From NCBI RefSeq assembly GCF_014699055.1, contig NZ_JACXAC010000003.1, forward strand, positions 620,001 through 684,000: DNA of 64,000 bases. Reading direction: 5' to 3'. Under the pieces are notes generated by a model, which worked only from the letters and a program-made list of their open reading frames with translations, was not told the DNA's origin and did no database searches. A program made the translations under genes and the position numbers. Position 1 is the stretch's first letter; each line of letters begins with the position of its first letter. Positions 25,267 through 34,055 of this stretch are shown one piece after another. The DNA comes from Hymenobacter armeniacus. Its GTDB lineage: Bacteria; Bacteroidota; Bacteroidia; Cytophagales; Hymenobacteraceae.

Positions 25267-26000
25267 TAGCCCATGGTGTGGTACACGGCCTGCACGTCCT
25301 CGTCTTCCTCAAACTTTTCGATGAGGGCAAGCACTTCTTCGGCTTGCTCGTCGGTGAGGGTCACGGTGGCATTGGGCACGCGCTGCAGGTTGGCGCTCAC
25401 CACGTTCAGCCCTTTGGCTTCGAGGGCTTTCTGCAGCTGGCCGAAATCGGTGAAAGCCGACTCTACCACGATGTACTTGTGCTCGGCGCCGTGCTCGTCC
25501 TCCTCGGTGGTTTCGTACACGTCTTCGGCGCCGAAATCAATGAGCTCCAGCTCCAGCTCGTCGCGGTCGAGGCCGGCGGCGTCGAGCTTGAACACGCCCT
25601 TGCGGGTGAAGGTGTAATCGGAAGAGCCGGCCGTGCCCAGGGCGCCGTTGTTGCGGTTGAAATACAGGCGCACATTGCTCACGGTGCGGGTGGGGTTGTC
25701 GGTAGCGGTTTCCACCACAATGGCCACGCCGTGCGGGCCATAGCCCTCGTACACCACTTCCTGGTAGTCTTTTTCGTCCTTGCCGGTGGCGCGCTTGATG
25801 GCGGCCTCCACGCGGTCCTTGGGCATGTTCACGCCTTTGGCGTTCTGCATGGCGGTGCGCAGGCGGGCGTTGGTGTCGGGGTTGGGGCCGGATTCTTTCA
25901 CGGCCATCACGATTTCTTTGCCAATGCGGGTGAAGTCTTTCGACATCCGGTCCCACCGCTTCATTTTGCGGCCTTTGCGAAATTCAAACGCGCGTCCCAT
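25266..26000 (-). CDS. yebC: YebC/PmpR (TACO1) family protein
   Basis: A 244-residue member of the YebC family, starting MGRAFEFRKGRKMKRWD. Members were first called transcription regulators, and related proteins are now linked to translation through difficult stretches such as polyproline. The family motifs NPDTNARLRTAMQNAK, MPKDRVEAAIKRATG, YEGYGPHGVAIVVE and ATDNPTRTVSNVR are intact. Several proteins nearby are very Pro-rich (FtsL, FtsI, FtsA, FtsZ linkers), which makes a translation role plausible. Its stop overlaps the next start by one base. Confidence 0.95.
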   Translation of the reverse strand: MGRAFEFRKGRKMKRWDRMSKDFTRIGKEIVMAVKESGPNPDTNARLRTAMQNAKGVNMPKDRVEAAIKRATGKDEKDYQEVVYEGYGPHGVAIVVETATDNPTRTVSNVRLYFNRNNGALGTAGSSDYTFTRKGVFKLDAAGLDRDELELELIDFGAEDVYETTEEDEHGAEHKYIVVESAFTDFGQLQKALEAKGLNVVSANLQRVPNATVTLTDEQAEEVLALIEKFEEDEDVQAVYHTMG

Positions 26001-26119
26001 AGGGGTCAGTTTTCAGTTAACAGTGAGCTGTGAACCGCTGCGGCGAAGCGCCCCAGGGGCAGATTCGGCGAAACGGGCCGCAAGTTAGCCAGAACGGGCG
26101 GGGGACGCCAAATGCGCGG

Positions 26120-26605
26120 CTATTTACGCCGGGCCGGGGCTTTGGCCCGGGGCTTGGGGGCCTTGCCGGGGGCTTTCGCAGGAGTGGCCACCAGGTCGTA
26201 CACGCCGCGGTTGCCGGCGGGGTAGCCCAGGATGGTGATGCTGAGCTGGCGGGTGGCTGGCACAAAGCGAAAGGTGCCGCGTTGCACGTCGGCCCCCTTC
26301 ATGTCGGAAAACGCGAAGCGAATGCTGTCGCCGGCGAGCGCAAAGGTGCCGGTCTGGTTGAAATAGTGCGGGCTGCCCGAGGCCACAATGCTCAGGTGCT
26401 TCTCGTAGGTGCCATCGGCCCGCAGGGTGAGGGTGCCGCCCACGCCGCTCACGCGGGTGGGCGGGCCGGCGCTAGTGGTGTCGTACACGGTGTAGGCCGT
26501 GTAGGTATACGTGGAGTAGAAAGTGGGAGGCGCCGCCAGGGTTTGGGCCTGCGCCGTGGGCGCCAGCAACCACAAAAAGCCCGCAACGCTGAGAAGAATT
26601 CGCAT
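26120..26605 (-). CDS. Small secreted protein of unknown function (paralogue of 31323-31865)
   Basis: 161 residues with a signal peptide (1-20, ending AQAQ). The mature part shows the pattern TFYSTYTYTAYTVY, then GVGGTLTLRADGTYEK, then alternating beta strands, and a basic C-terminal tail rich in Lys, Pro and Ala. The same two motifs in the same order occur in the gene at 31323-31865. The strand pattern suggests a small beta-barrel (lipocalin-like), which is only an inference. I chose the ATG at 26605 as it begins the signal peptide. It is transcribed away from the histidine kinase gene. Confidence 0.75.
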   Translation of the reverse strand: MRILLSVAGFLWLLAPTAQAQTLAAPPTFYSTYTYTAYTVYDTTSAGPPTRVSGVGGTLTLRADGTYEKHLSIVASGSPHYFNQTGTFALAGDSIRFAFSDMKGADVQRGTFRFVPATRQLSITILGYPAGNRGVYDLVATPAKAPGKAPKPRAKAPARRK

Positions 26606-26771
26606 AAGTTGGAACAGAGCCGCCCGCGGGCAAATCAAGCCCGGGGCGGAAATGAATGAGAACGAAAGTAAAACCCGGGCGCTGAGGAACGCCCGGCGGC
26701 CGCATTTGGCAAAAGCGGTGCCGCTTCTTTTATTTACCGGAATTGGCAAGGGCATAAGTAATTGCGGAAGC

Positions 26772-28943
26772 ATGGAAAACAGTTTACCCCCGACAAACCG
26801 GCGAAACCCTTTGAACAAGCGGCTGGCGAAAGCGGCGGCCACGCTGGCCAGCGGGCTGGCGCTGCTGGCCGCGGGGCCGCCCGCCGCGTCCGACACCACC
26901 CGGGTGCGCGACCTGTTGCGCCAAAGCCAGGACCTGCTGCGCGCCGGCCAGAACGAGGCCGCCCAGCCGCTGCTGCAGCAAGCCCGCGACCTAGCCCGCC
27001 GCGGCCATTTCGCGGCCGGCGAAGTAGAAAGCCTGCGCGTGCTGGGCAAAGCCGAGCTGGTGCACGGCAGCTTTGCCGAAGCTCGCGCCTACCTGACCCA
27101 AGCCGTGGCCTTGGCCCGGCGCACTTCCGGCCAGCCCGGCCTGGCCGACGTGCTCCTGACCCTGGGCCAGGTCGCCAACGAGCAGGACGACTACCCCGGC
27201 GCCCTGCGCGCCTGCGAAGAAGCCCTGCGGCTGTACCACGCACGCGGCGCCGTGCGCGACGAGGCCCGGACCCGCAACGGCCTGGGCATTATTTACAGCA
27301 GCCGCGGCGACTTCCCGCGGGCGCTGGCCATGCTGCTGCCGGCCCTGCGCCAAACCCAGCAACTGGGCGACAGCGCCCTGCAGGCCAACTGCCTCACCAA
27401 CCTGGGCAATGTGTATTTTCGGCACAACGACGCGCGGCAAGCCCTGCATTATTTCGAGCAGGCCCTGCCGTTGGTGCGCCACCGGCCCGACCAGGGCGCG
27501 CTGGCCGACTGCCTGACCAACCTGGCCGCTGCGCATCAGCAGCTGGGCGAGTTCAAGCAGGCCGAGCCCTTCTATCAGCAAGCCATTGCCGTGTCGGAGC
27601 AGGCCGGCGAGCGGGCCCAGCTGGGCGTGGTGCTGAGCGACTACGCCCAACTGCTCACCGACCAGCGGCGCCTGCCCGCCGCGCAAGCCACGCTGGAACG
27701 GGCACGCGCGTTGCTGGAAAATTCCGGCGACGTGGGCACCCTGGCCGCTACGCTCGTGGCGCTGGGGCAGTTGCACAGCAAGCTCGGCCACGCGGCAGAG
27801 GCCGAAGCCCAGGCCCGCCGCGCCCTGGCCCTGGCCACGTCCGTTCAGGATTGGAGCGTGCAGGAATCGAGCGGGGCGCTGCTGGCCGGCCTGCTCAAGC
27901 GCCGCGGCGACTACCGCCAGGCGCTGCAGTACACCGAACTGGCCCAGGCCGCGCACGATACCGTGTTTTCGCAGTCCAAGGCCGAAGAGATGGGGCGGCT
28001 GCAGGGCGATTTCCAGCTCAGCCAGGAGCGCGAGCGGGCCCAAGGTCTGGCCCGCACCGGCGAGGCCCAGCAGCAGCGCCTGCAGGCCCAGCAGCGCCAG
28101 CTCTGGGGCCTGGGGCTGGGCCTGGGCGTGGTGGCCGCCGCGGGGCTGGCCCTGTGGCGCCTCAACCGCCTGTTGGGCCGCAAAAACCAGCAAATTGAGG
28201 CGCAGCGGGCCGAGCTCACCGAGCTGAACGCGACCAAAGACCGGTTGTTTTCCATCATTGGGCACGACCTGCGCGGGCCGCTGCACTCGCTCCACGCCTT
28301 TGTGGAGCTGTTGGCCGGCCCCCCGCTGCCGCCCGATAAGCTGGCCCAGTACACCCAGCGCCTCACCCGCACCCTCGACCATACCCTGGCACTGCTGGAA
28401 AACCTGCTGAACTGGGCCGCGCTGCAAATGCGGGCCGCCGGCCCGCCCCGCCCCGAACCCCTGGACCTGGCCGCCTTGGTGGAAGAAAACATCGGCTTGC
28501 TGGCCGCGGCTGCCGAGGCGGCCCAGGTGAGCGTGGTGCACCACCTCGCGGGCGACGAGCACGCCTGGGCCGACCCCGCCGCCGCGCGCCTGGTGCTGCG
28601 CAACCTGCTGGCCAACGCCATCAAGTTCACGCCGGCGGGGGGCACGGTGGAGGTATCGGCCCGGCGCGAGGGCGCCGCCTGGCAGCTGGCCGTGGCCGAT
28701 ACCGGCCGCGGCTTGCCCGAGCCCACGCCCTGGCAGGAGCTGCGCCCCGAAAGCCTGCCGCGCCGCGCCGGCGAGGGCGGCCAGGCCCGCAGCACCGGCC
28801 TGGGCCTGCTGCTGAGCCGCGACGTGCTGGCGCGCAACGGCGGCCGGCTGTGGGTGGCCAGCGCCGGCCCCGGCCAGGGCACCACGTTTACCCTGAGCCT
28901 GCCCGTGGCCGCGTCGGTGGCCACGTCGGAAGCCGTTGGTTAA
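26772..28943 (+). CDS. TPR-containing sensor histidine kinase
   Basis: A 723-residue two-component sensor of Bacteroidota type. It has an N-terminal hydrophobic segment (about 18-37), seven or so tetratricopeptide repeats (about 40-390; e.g. ALADCLTNLAAAHQQLGEFK), a coiled region, a transmembrane helix (about 443-462), a HisKA domain with His498 in IIGHDLRGPL, and HATPase motifs NLLANAIKF, DTGRGLP and TGLGLLLS. The TPR part is probably periplasmic. The start is taken at ATG 26772; an upstream ATG at 26652 is possible. Its TAA overlaps the stop of the convergent LytTR regulator, its likely partner. Confidence 0.9.
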   Translation: MENSLPPTNRRNPLNKRLAKAAATLASGLALLAAGPPAASDTTRVRDLLRQSQDLLRAGQNEAAQPLLQQARDLARRGHFAAGEVESLRVLGKAELVHGSFAEARAYLTQAVALARRTSGQPGLADVLLTLGQVANEQDDYPGALRACEEALRLYHARGAVRDEARTRNGLGIIYSSRGDFPRALAMLLPALRQTQQLGDSALQANCLTNLGNVYFRHNDARQALHYFEQALPLVRHRPDQGALADCLTNLAAAHQQLGEFKQAEPFYQQAIAVSEQAGERAQLGVVLSDYAQLLTDQRRLPAAQATLERARALLENSGDVGTLAATLVALGQLHSKLGHAAEAEAQARRALALATSVQDWSVQESSGALLAGLLKRRGDYRQALQYTELAQAAHDTVFSQSKAEEMGRLQGDFQLSQERERAQGLARTGEAQQQRLQAQQRQLWGLGLGLGVVAAAGLALWRLNRLLGRKNQQIEAQRAELTELNATKDRLFSIIGHDLRGPLHSLHAFVELLAGPPLPPDKLAQYTQRLTRTLDHTLALLENLLNWAALQMRAAGPPRPEPLDLAALVEENIGLLAAAAEAAQVSVVHHLAGDEHAWADPAAARLVLRNLLANAIKFTPAGGTVEVSARREGAAWQLAVADTGRGLPEPTPWQELRPESLPRRAGEGGQARSTGLGLLLSRDVLARNGGRLWVASAGPGQGTTFTLSLPVAASVATSEAVG

Positions 28944-29722
28944 GCGGGCTTGTGGGGGTGGCGGCTCAGCAGGCGCTGCTGCACCACCTGCGCCAGCACC
29001 GCATCCCGAAAGGTGAGGCCCAGCGGCACCTCCACGCGGCCCACGCGCACTTCCTGCCCCGTAACGGCGTCGATTTTACCTGCGTTTACCAGGAATGAAC
29101 GGTGGGTGCGCACAAATAGCTGAGGCGGCAGCTGGCCTTCCATATGCTTGAGGCTGACCAAGGTGATGTGCACGGTGCCATCGAGGAGGTGCACTTTGCT
29201 GAAGTCGCGCATGGCTTCCACGTAGGCCACGTCGGCGTAGCGCAGCTTCACAAACTGCAGTTCGGTGCGAATGAAAAACGTGTCGTTTTCGTCGACGGGG
29301 GCGGGGCTTGCGGTGGCGTGTCGGCTGGCGGCTTCGGCAGCCCGGGCCCGCAAGTGCAGCAGCGCCTTGTCGATGGCCCGCAGAAACCGCTCGAAGCGCA
29401 AGGGCTTCACCAGAAAGTCGACGGCGTCGAGGTCGTAGGTGGGCAGGGCGTACTCGGGGTGGGAGGTCATGAAAATGACCTGCGGGGGCTGCCGCAGGGC
29501 CCGCACCAGTTCCAAGCCGTTGAGCTCCGGCAACTCAATGTCGGTGACGAGAATGTCGACGGGCTCGCGGGCGAGGTGCTCGAACGCCAGGAGGGCATCG
29601 GCGTACTGCCCGGCCAGCGCGAGGGCCGGAATGCGCGCCACGAAGCTGCTCGCCAGGTCGCTTACCAGCGGGTCATCGTCGAGAACCAGGCAGCTAAAGG
29701 GCGGGAGCGGAGCGGGGAGCAT
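28940..29722 (-). CDS. LytTR-family response regulator
   Basis: 260 residues: a receiver domain (about 9-125) with the acidic cluster LDDD (14-17), phospho-acceptor Asp61 in VTDIELPELNG and Lys106 in FLVKPLRF, a Pro/Ala linker, and a LytTR DNA-binding domain (about 155-255; FVRTHRSFLVN). Such regulators bind direct repeats near promoters. The ATG at 29722 is chosen because it puts the LDDD at the usual distance. The gene converges on the TPR histidine kinase with stop codons sharing TTAA, an unusual arrangement for a cognate pair. Target genes are unknown. Confidence 0.92.
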   Translation of the reverse strand: MLPAPLPPFSCLVLDDDPLVSDLASSFVARIPALALAGQYADALLAFEHLAREPVDILVTDIELPELNGLELVRALRQPPQVIFMTSHPEYALPTYDLDAVDFLVKPLRFERFLRAIDKALLHLRARAAEAASRHATASPAPVDENDTFFIRTELQFVKLRYADVAYVEAMRDFSKVHLLDGTVHITLVSLKHMEGQLPPQLFVRTHRSFLVNAGKIDAVTGQEVRVGRVEVPLGLTFRDAVLAQVVQQRLLSRHPHKPA

Positions 29723-29918
29723 GGAAAGAAATAAACGGTCCGGAAAGGGCTTGCCCGGCGGCGGGCGGGTTTCATCTACGGGGGCGCACGTCTGTCGACT
29801 TCTCGGCGCACTTGCTCGACTTTGTTGGCGGCGCAAGGTAGGGCGTAGCTAGTTTTCGGCTCAAAAAAGGGCTAAAAATAGACAGCCAGCACATTCCACC
29901 ACCATTTTACTTCCTCCC

Positions 29919-30428
29919 ATGGTTACTTCCTTTACGCGTTTTAAAACGGCAATGCCGGCGCTGTTGATGCTGGCTTTGGCGAGCCGGGCCGAGGCGCCCA
30001 AGCCCGCACTGCTCAAAACCGGCACCCTGGTGGTGCTCGAAACCACGAGTCCGCTTTCTTCCAAAGACGCCCAGATGGGCCAGTCGGTGTCGCTGCGGGT
30101 GAAATACGACGTCATCATCAAGGGCCGCACCCTCATCAAAGCCGGTGCCGCCGGCAGCGCCCAGGTGGTGAATGCCGAGCACCGCAAGGGCATGGGCAAA
30201 GAAGGCAGCCTGAGCATCAAGCCCAGCGTGGTGCAAGCCGTGGACGGCCAGATGGTGCCCCTGAGCAGCAACGCCGTGGGCTCGGCCGGGTCCGACACCA
30301 AGGGTGCCACCATCGGGCTGGCCGTGGCCCTGAGCCCGCTGTTTTTGCTGAAAAAAGGCAAAGACGCCACCATTCCGCCGGGCTATGAGATGCAGGCCAA
30401 CGTGGCCACCGACGTGGAGATTGAATAG
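29919..30428 (+). CDS. Exported protein of unknown function
   Basis: 169 residues with a signal-like N-terminus (1-26). The mature part is beta-rich with LLKTGTLVVLETTSPLSSK, VKYDVIIKGRTLIKAG and, near the end, PLFLLKKGKDATIPPGYEM. I recognise this as a recurring hypothetical family of Bacteroidota but know no function. It is the first of three plus-strand genes for small exported proteins. An alternative start is the ATG 33 nt downstream. Confidence 0.65.
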   Translation: MVTSFTRFKTAMPALLMLALASRAEAPKPALLKTGTLVVLETTSPLSSKDAQMGQSVSLRVKYDVIIKGRTLIKAGAAGSAQVVNAEHRKGMGKEGSLSIKPSVVQAVDGQMVPLSSNAVGSAGSDTKGATIGLAVALSPLFLLKKGKDATIPPGYEMQANVATDVEIE

Positions 30429-30501
30429 CCGCCCGACCCGTTTCCGTCTTCACCGCTAAGCCTTACTTCCCAGGCAATCTCTCACTTTTTGCTCCATTCC
30501 G

Positions 30502-31269
30502 ATGAAAAGACTGCGTTTATTCGCCGCGGCCGCGGCCCTGGCAGGCGCTTCGGGCGTGGCGCTCCTGCTCGGGGCTCACCCTGCTGCCTCGGTCCCGGCC
30601 GCTGCCACCCAGCCGCTGGCCGGTTCCGTGAAAGGCGGGCGTCCTGTGGGCTTGTTTTTCATGACGAGGTATTGGATTGCTACCCATTCGCTGGAAAAGT
30701 CGACGTACTACTTTGCCCCCAATGGGCAGGTGTACGTGGACCCGGCGGGGTTTTCGGCGGCCCAGCTGGCGGCCGTGCCGGCTGCCTCCCGGGGCAGCTA
30801 CACGGTGGCAGGGCGCAAGCTCAGCGTGCGCTGGGCCAACGGCCAGACCGAAAGCGCCGACGTGGAGCCCCAGTCCGAAACCTTTGCCTGGAACATGGGC
30901 ATTTTTCTGGCCGGGCGGCCTTTTGCGAGTGCCAGCCAACTGGTGGGGGCATTTGAGGGCGGCAACTCCATCAGCACGAGCAGCGGCAGCGCGGCGGCAG
31001 TGAGTAGCCTGACTTTCCGGGCCAATGGCACCTACAGCGGCGGCAGCGCCAGCAGCTTCGGCGGGCGCAATGAGGCCGGGGCCAGCACGTACTCGGCCGG
31101 TAGCAGTGGCGGCAGCGCCGGCCGCTGGAGCCTCAGCGGCTGGACGCTGACCCTCACCGACGCCGCGGGCCGCACCAGCAGCGGCGTGGCTTACCCCATT
31201 GAGAAAAACGAAAAAACGGGACAGGTGACGCGCTTTTACTTCAACAACGTGGCCTACAAGCGGCTGTGA
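30502..31269 (+). CDS. Exported protein of unknown function, Ser/Gly-rich
   Basis: 255 residues with a signal peptide (about 1-33). Residues 50-140 contain FFMTRYWIATHSLEKSTYYF and APNGQVYVDP; residues 155-210 are rich in Ser, Gly and Thr (e.g. SSGSAAAVSSLTFRANGTYS), followed by beta strands ending RFYFNNVAYKRL. The phrase LTFRANGTYSGG is similar in form to the LTLxxxGxYEK motif of the two flanking paralogues, so a shared beta-sheet fold is possible. No known domain recognised. Confidence 0.65.
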   Translation: MKRLRLFAAAAALAGASGVALLLGAHPAASVPAAATQPLAGSVKGGRPVGLFFMTRYWIATHSLEKSTYYFAPNGQVYVDPAGFSAAQLAAVPAASRGSYTVAGRKLSVRWANGQTESADVEPQSETFAWNMGIFLAGRPFASASQLVGAFEGGNSISTSSGSAAAVSSLTFRANGTYSGGSASSFGGRNEAGASTYSAGSSGGSAGRWSLSGWTLTLTDAAGRTSSGVAYPIEKNEKTGQVTRFYFNNVAYKRL

Positions 31270-31322
31270 GGCCCCGGCAGGTTCGCTTTTAAATGCCTTT
31301 CAGCCCGATGTATTTTCGCCGC

Positions 31323-31865
31323 ATGTATCGGAAACTCCTGACTACCGCACTGCTGTGCGCTACTGCTGCCCTAGCTTTTGCGCAGGCCAAAACGCCCCCG
31401 AAAAACGTGCCCGCCGCCCGCCGCCCGGCCGTGCCGCCCCCGCCCGGCGCCCTACCCACCAAGTTTTACACCACCTACACCTACACGGTGTACCTGATTT
31501 ACGCGCCCAAGTACAGCCCAAAGCCCACCAACACGCGCGGCGTGGGCGGCACGCTCACGCTGGGCCCCACGGGCCGCTACGAGAAAAAGCTCAAATTCCC
31601 GGGGCCCTATGGCACCAACCATTTCGACGAAGTGGGGCGCTACACCCTGAAGGGCAAGAACATTGAATTCACGTACACCGATTCCAAGGGCAAGGCCGTA
31701 ACCTACGGCGGCACGTTCGACTACAGCGAGCCCGCCCTGGCCCTGACCATGGTGCTGAACCAGGAGGCCGACGGCGGGCGCGAAGTATTCGGGCTGGTGG
31801 TGGCGGGTTCCGAAACGGTGAAGCGCACCTTCAACGACGACGGCACCGTGAAAATGGGCAACTGA
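31323..31865 (+). CDS. Small secreted protein of unknown function (paralogue of 26120-26605)
   Basis: 180 residues with a signal peptide (1-21, ending AFAQA), a Pro-rich spacer, then KFYTTYTYTVYLIY, GVGGTLTLGPTGRYEKK and a series of beta strands (YTLKGKNIEFTYTDSKGK). The motifs and spacing match the gene at 26120-26605, though that copy lacks the Pro spacer. I chose the ATG at 31323 because it starts the signal peptide and lies just after TATTTTCG, a promoter-like box; the in-frame ATG at 31293 is less likely. Confidence 0.75.
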   Translation: MYRKLLTTALLCATAALAFAQAKTPPKNVPAARRPAVPPPPGALPTKFYTTYTYTVYLIYAPKYSPKPTNTRGVGGTLTLGPTGRYEKKLKFPGPYGTNHFDEVGRYTLKGKNIEFTYTDSKGKAVTYGGTFDYSEPALALTMVLNQEADGGREVFGLVVAGSETVKRTFNDDGTVKMGN

Positions 31866-31907
31866 GGCGCCGGGGCTTTCCTTTGAGGAAAATTAAGCGC
31901 CCTGCGT

Positions 31908-32819
31908 ATGCCTGTTTTTCTTCGCGAACTCATTCGCCCCGCCGCCGAGCTGCCCGACGCCGACGTGTGCCTCGTGGGCTTGCCCCTCGATTTTGGGACT
32001 GTGCTGGAAGGCGGCCGGGCGGGTGCCGCCGGCGCCCCCGACGCCATGCGCCGCGAGCTGCGCCGCTACCACAAGACCTACAACCTGGAGCACAACGTCA
32101 GCCTCGACGCCCTGCGCATTGCCGACGCCGGCAACCTTGCGCTGCGCCACGCCGACCACGCCGCCAACCACGCCGAAATTCGTACGCAGTTGGCCGCGCT
32201 GCTGCGGCAATACCCGCGCGTGCTGGTGCTGGGCGGCTCGCACGACGGCACCTACTCCACGGTACGCGGGCTGGCGGATGCCAGCGGCGGGCAGCCCGTG
32301 GGCGGCATCAACTTCGACGCCCACGCCGACGTGAAAGACAAGCCCGGCCTCATCAGCAGCGGCACGCCCTTCGGCAAGCTGCTGCGCGAGGGCTTCGTGC
32401 CGGGCGAGCGGTTCACGGAAATCGGCCTGCATTCCAACCTCAACACCCGCGAGGACATCGAGTTTCTGCACCGGCAGCAGGCGCACATCGTGCCGCTGGC
32501 CCACGTGCAGCAGGACGGGATGGCGCTCTACGCCGGCCGGGCCCTGAGCCGCGCGGCCGCTGGCGGGCCGGCCTTCGTGAGTTTTGACATTGATGGCTGC
32601 GCCGAGGCGTATGCGCCGGCCGTGTCGGCACCCAGCGCCGATGGGTTTACGCCCCGCCAGGCGGTGGAAGCGGCCTTCCTGGCCGGGCAAAAAGAGGCGG
32701 TCCGGCTGTTCGAGGTCGTGGAGTTTAACCCCCATTATGACCGCGACAACCAGACCGCCCGCTTGTGCGCCACCATCATCACGGCCTATTTAACCGGGGT
32801 GGCCAGCCAATTGGCGTAA
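31908..32819 (+). CDS. hutG: Formimidoylglutamase (arginase/ureohydrolase family)
   Basis: A 303-residue binuclear manganese hydrolase. All metal ligands of the family are present: His112 (GGSHD), Asp137, His139 and Asp141 (NFDAHAD), Asp227 and Asp229 (SFDIDG). HutG splits N-formimidoyl-glutamate to glutamate and formamide, the last step of histidine degradation. The substrate call rests on resemblance to Bacteroidota HutG and on hutU lying 2.5 kb downstream; an arginase or agmatinase is the alternative. hutH and hutI are not in the window. Confidence 0.85.
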   Translation: MPVFLRELIRPAAELPDADVCLVGLPLDFGTVLEGGRAGAAGAPDAMRRELRRYHKTYNLEHNVSLDALRIADAGNLALRHADHAANHAEIRTQLAALLRQYPRVLVLGGSHDGTYSTVRGLADASGGQPVGGINFDAHADVKDKPGLISSGTPFGKLLREGFVPGERFTEIGLHSNLNTREDIEFLHRQQAHIVPLAHVQQDGMALYAGRALSRAAAGGPAFVSFDIDGCAEAYAPAVSAPSADGFTPRQAVEAAFLAGQKEAVRLFEVVEFNPHYDRDNQTARLCATIITAYLTGVASQLA

Positions 32820-32826
32820 GCGCTAC

Positions 32827-33846
32827 TTAGTCGCCCACGCCGCCGCGGTACAGCGGGGGAACGGGCGGCGACTGGTAGCCTTTTGACTTTTTCAACGCTG
32901 TGGTGTAAGCGCGGTGCTGGGCGTGGGCTTTGCGCGACTGGCGCCGCCCGCCGGTGAGCAGCCAGGCCGCCCCAGCCGCCAACATGCCGGCGCCGATGAT
33001 GGCTGCCTGCATCGGCAGCTTGTCTTTGGGCGCGGGCGGGAGGTGCTCCACGCCGCTGGCGTCGGTGCGGGCGGGCTCGTGCACGTAACGGCCGTGGCTG
33101 GGCACGGGGTAATTGTCAGCTAGGGCGCGCAGGCCGGCGGCCGCTTCGGGACCCGTGATGACCGGGCCGTGGCCGCAGCCAATAGCTTTGGGCGCGAGGT
33201 CGGCTAGCGTTTGCACCGAGGTGCGGGCGGCCTCCCAGTCGTAATTGAACGGCGTGCCGGCGCGGCTGATTTTGGGCAGCCCCAGCAGCACGGCGGGCAC
33301 CGAGTCGTGGTGGCAGGTGGCAAAGGCATCGGCCCCGAGCAGGGTGCCGTCGGCGGGCCGGAAGAAGGCCAGCTGGCCGGGGGCGTGGCCGGGTACGTGC
33401 AGCCAGCGCCAATTCATGAGGAACGGCGCCGCCGGGTCGTCAGTATTAAGGGCCTGCACCCGCTCCTCCAGGTTGGGCAGTTGCGAAGGGAAAAAGCGGC
33501 TCATGAAGGCCAGGGAACCGCCCACGGTGGGGTCACGCGGCGGGTATTGGGCTTTGCCGGTGAGGTAGGGCAGCTCCAGGGGGTGGGCCACCACAGGCAC
33601 CTTCCAGTGGTCGGCCAGCTCGCGGGCCGAGCCGAGGTGGTCGAGGTGGCCGTGGGTGAGCAGGATGGCCTCGGGGTGGGTGCCGGGGTAGAAAAGCTTG
33701 TCGGCGGCGGCGATGATGGTTTTGGCGCTGCCCGGCAGGCCGGTGTCGACGAGCACCCATTCGCCGGGGGTGCCGGTTTCGACGAAGTAGACATTGACAA
33801 AGCGCTGAATGCGCAGCTGGGTGACGCCGGCGGCTACTGTATCCAT
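32827..33846 (-). CDS. MBL-fold metallo-hydrolase with C-terminal membrane helix
   Basis: 339 residues, beginning MDTVAAGVTQLRIQ. The metallo-beta-lactamase motif THGHLDH is at 64-70 (His65, His67, Asp69, His70), followed by VPGHAPGQLAFF and GADAF, typical of glyoxalase II-like hydrolases. A hydrophobic helix near residues 285-305 and a basic tail suggest that the enzyme is held to the membrane at its C-terminus, which is unusual for this fold. The stop lies 7 nt from that of hutG on the other strand. Substrate unknown. Confidence 0.85.
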   Translation of the reverse strand: MDTVAAGVTQLRIQRFVNVYFVETGTPGEWVLVDTGLPGSAKTIIAAADKLFYPGTHPEAILLTHGHLDHLGSARELADHWKVPVVAHPLELPYLTGKAQYPPRDPTVGGSLAFMSRFFPSQLPNLEERVQALNTDDPAAPFLMNWRWLHVPGHAPGQLAFFRPADGTLLGADAFATCHHDSVPAVLLGLPKISRAGTPFNYDWEAARTSVQTLADLAPKAIGCGHGPVITGPEAAAGLRALADNYPVPSHGRYVHEPARTDASGVEHLPPAPKDKLPMQAAIIGAGMLAAGAAWLLTGGRRQSRKAHAQHRAYTTALKKSKGYQSPPVPPLYRGGVGD

Positions 33847-34055
33847 AGAAAAGCGGTTTGGGATGAGACGGAATGCAACAAGCATACGGCAAACCCGGCA
33901 GAAAGTAGGCGCCCAAGGCCGAGCTTACATAAAAATGCCGGGGCGCTGTAACGAATGGCGCCGGGCCAGGTACTCGTTGCCAAAGCCCACCTGGCTAGGC
34001 GCCCGGGCCAGGTCCGGCAGCACCGTCTCCTTCATTTTTTTACTTTCTCCACATC

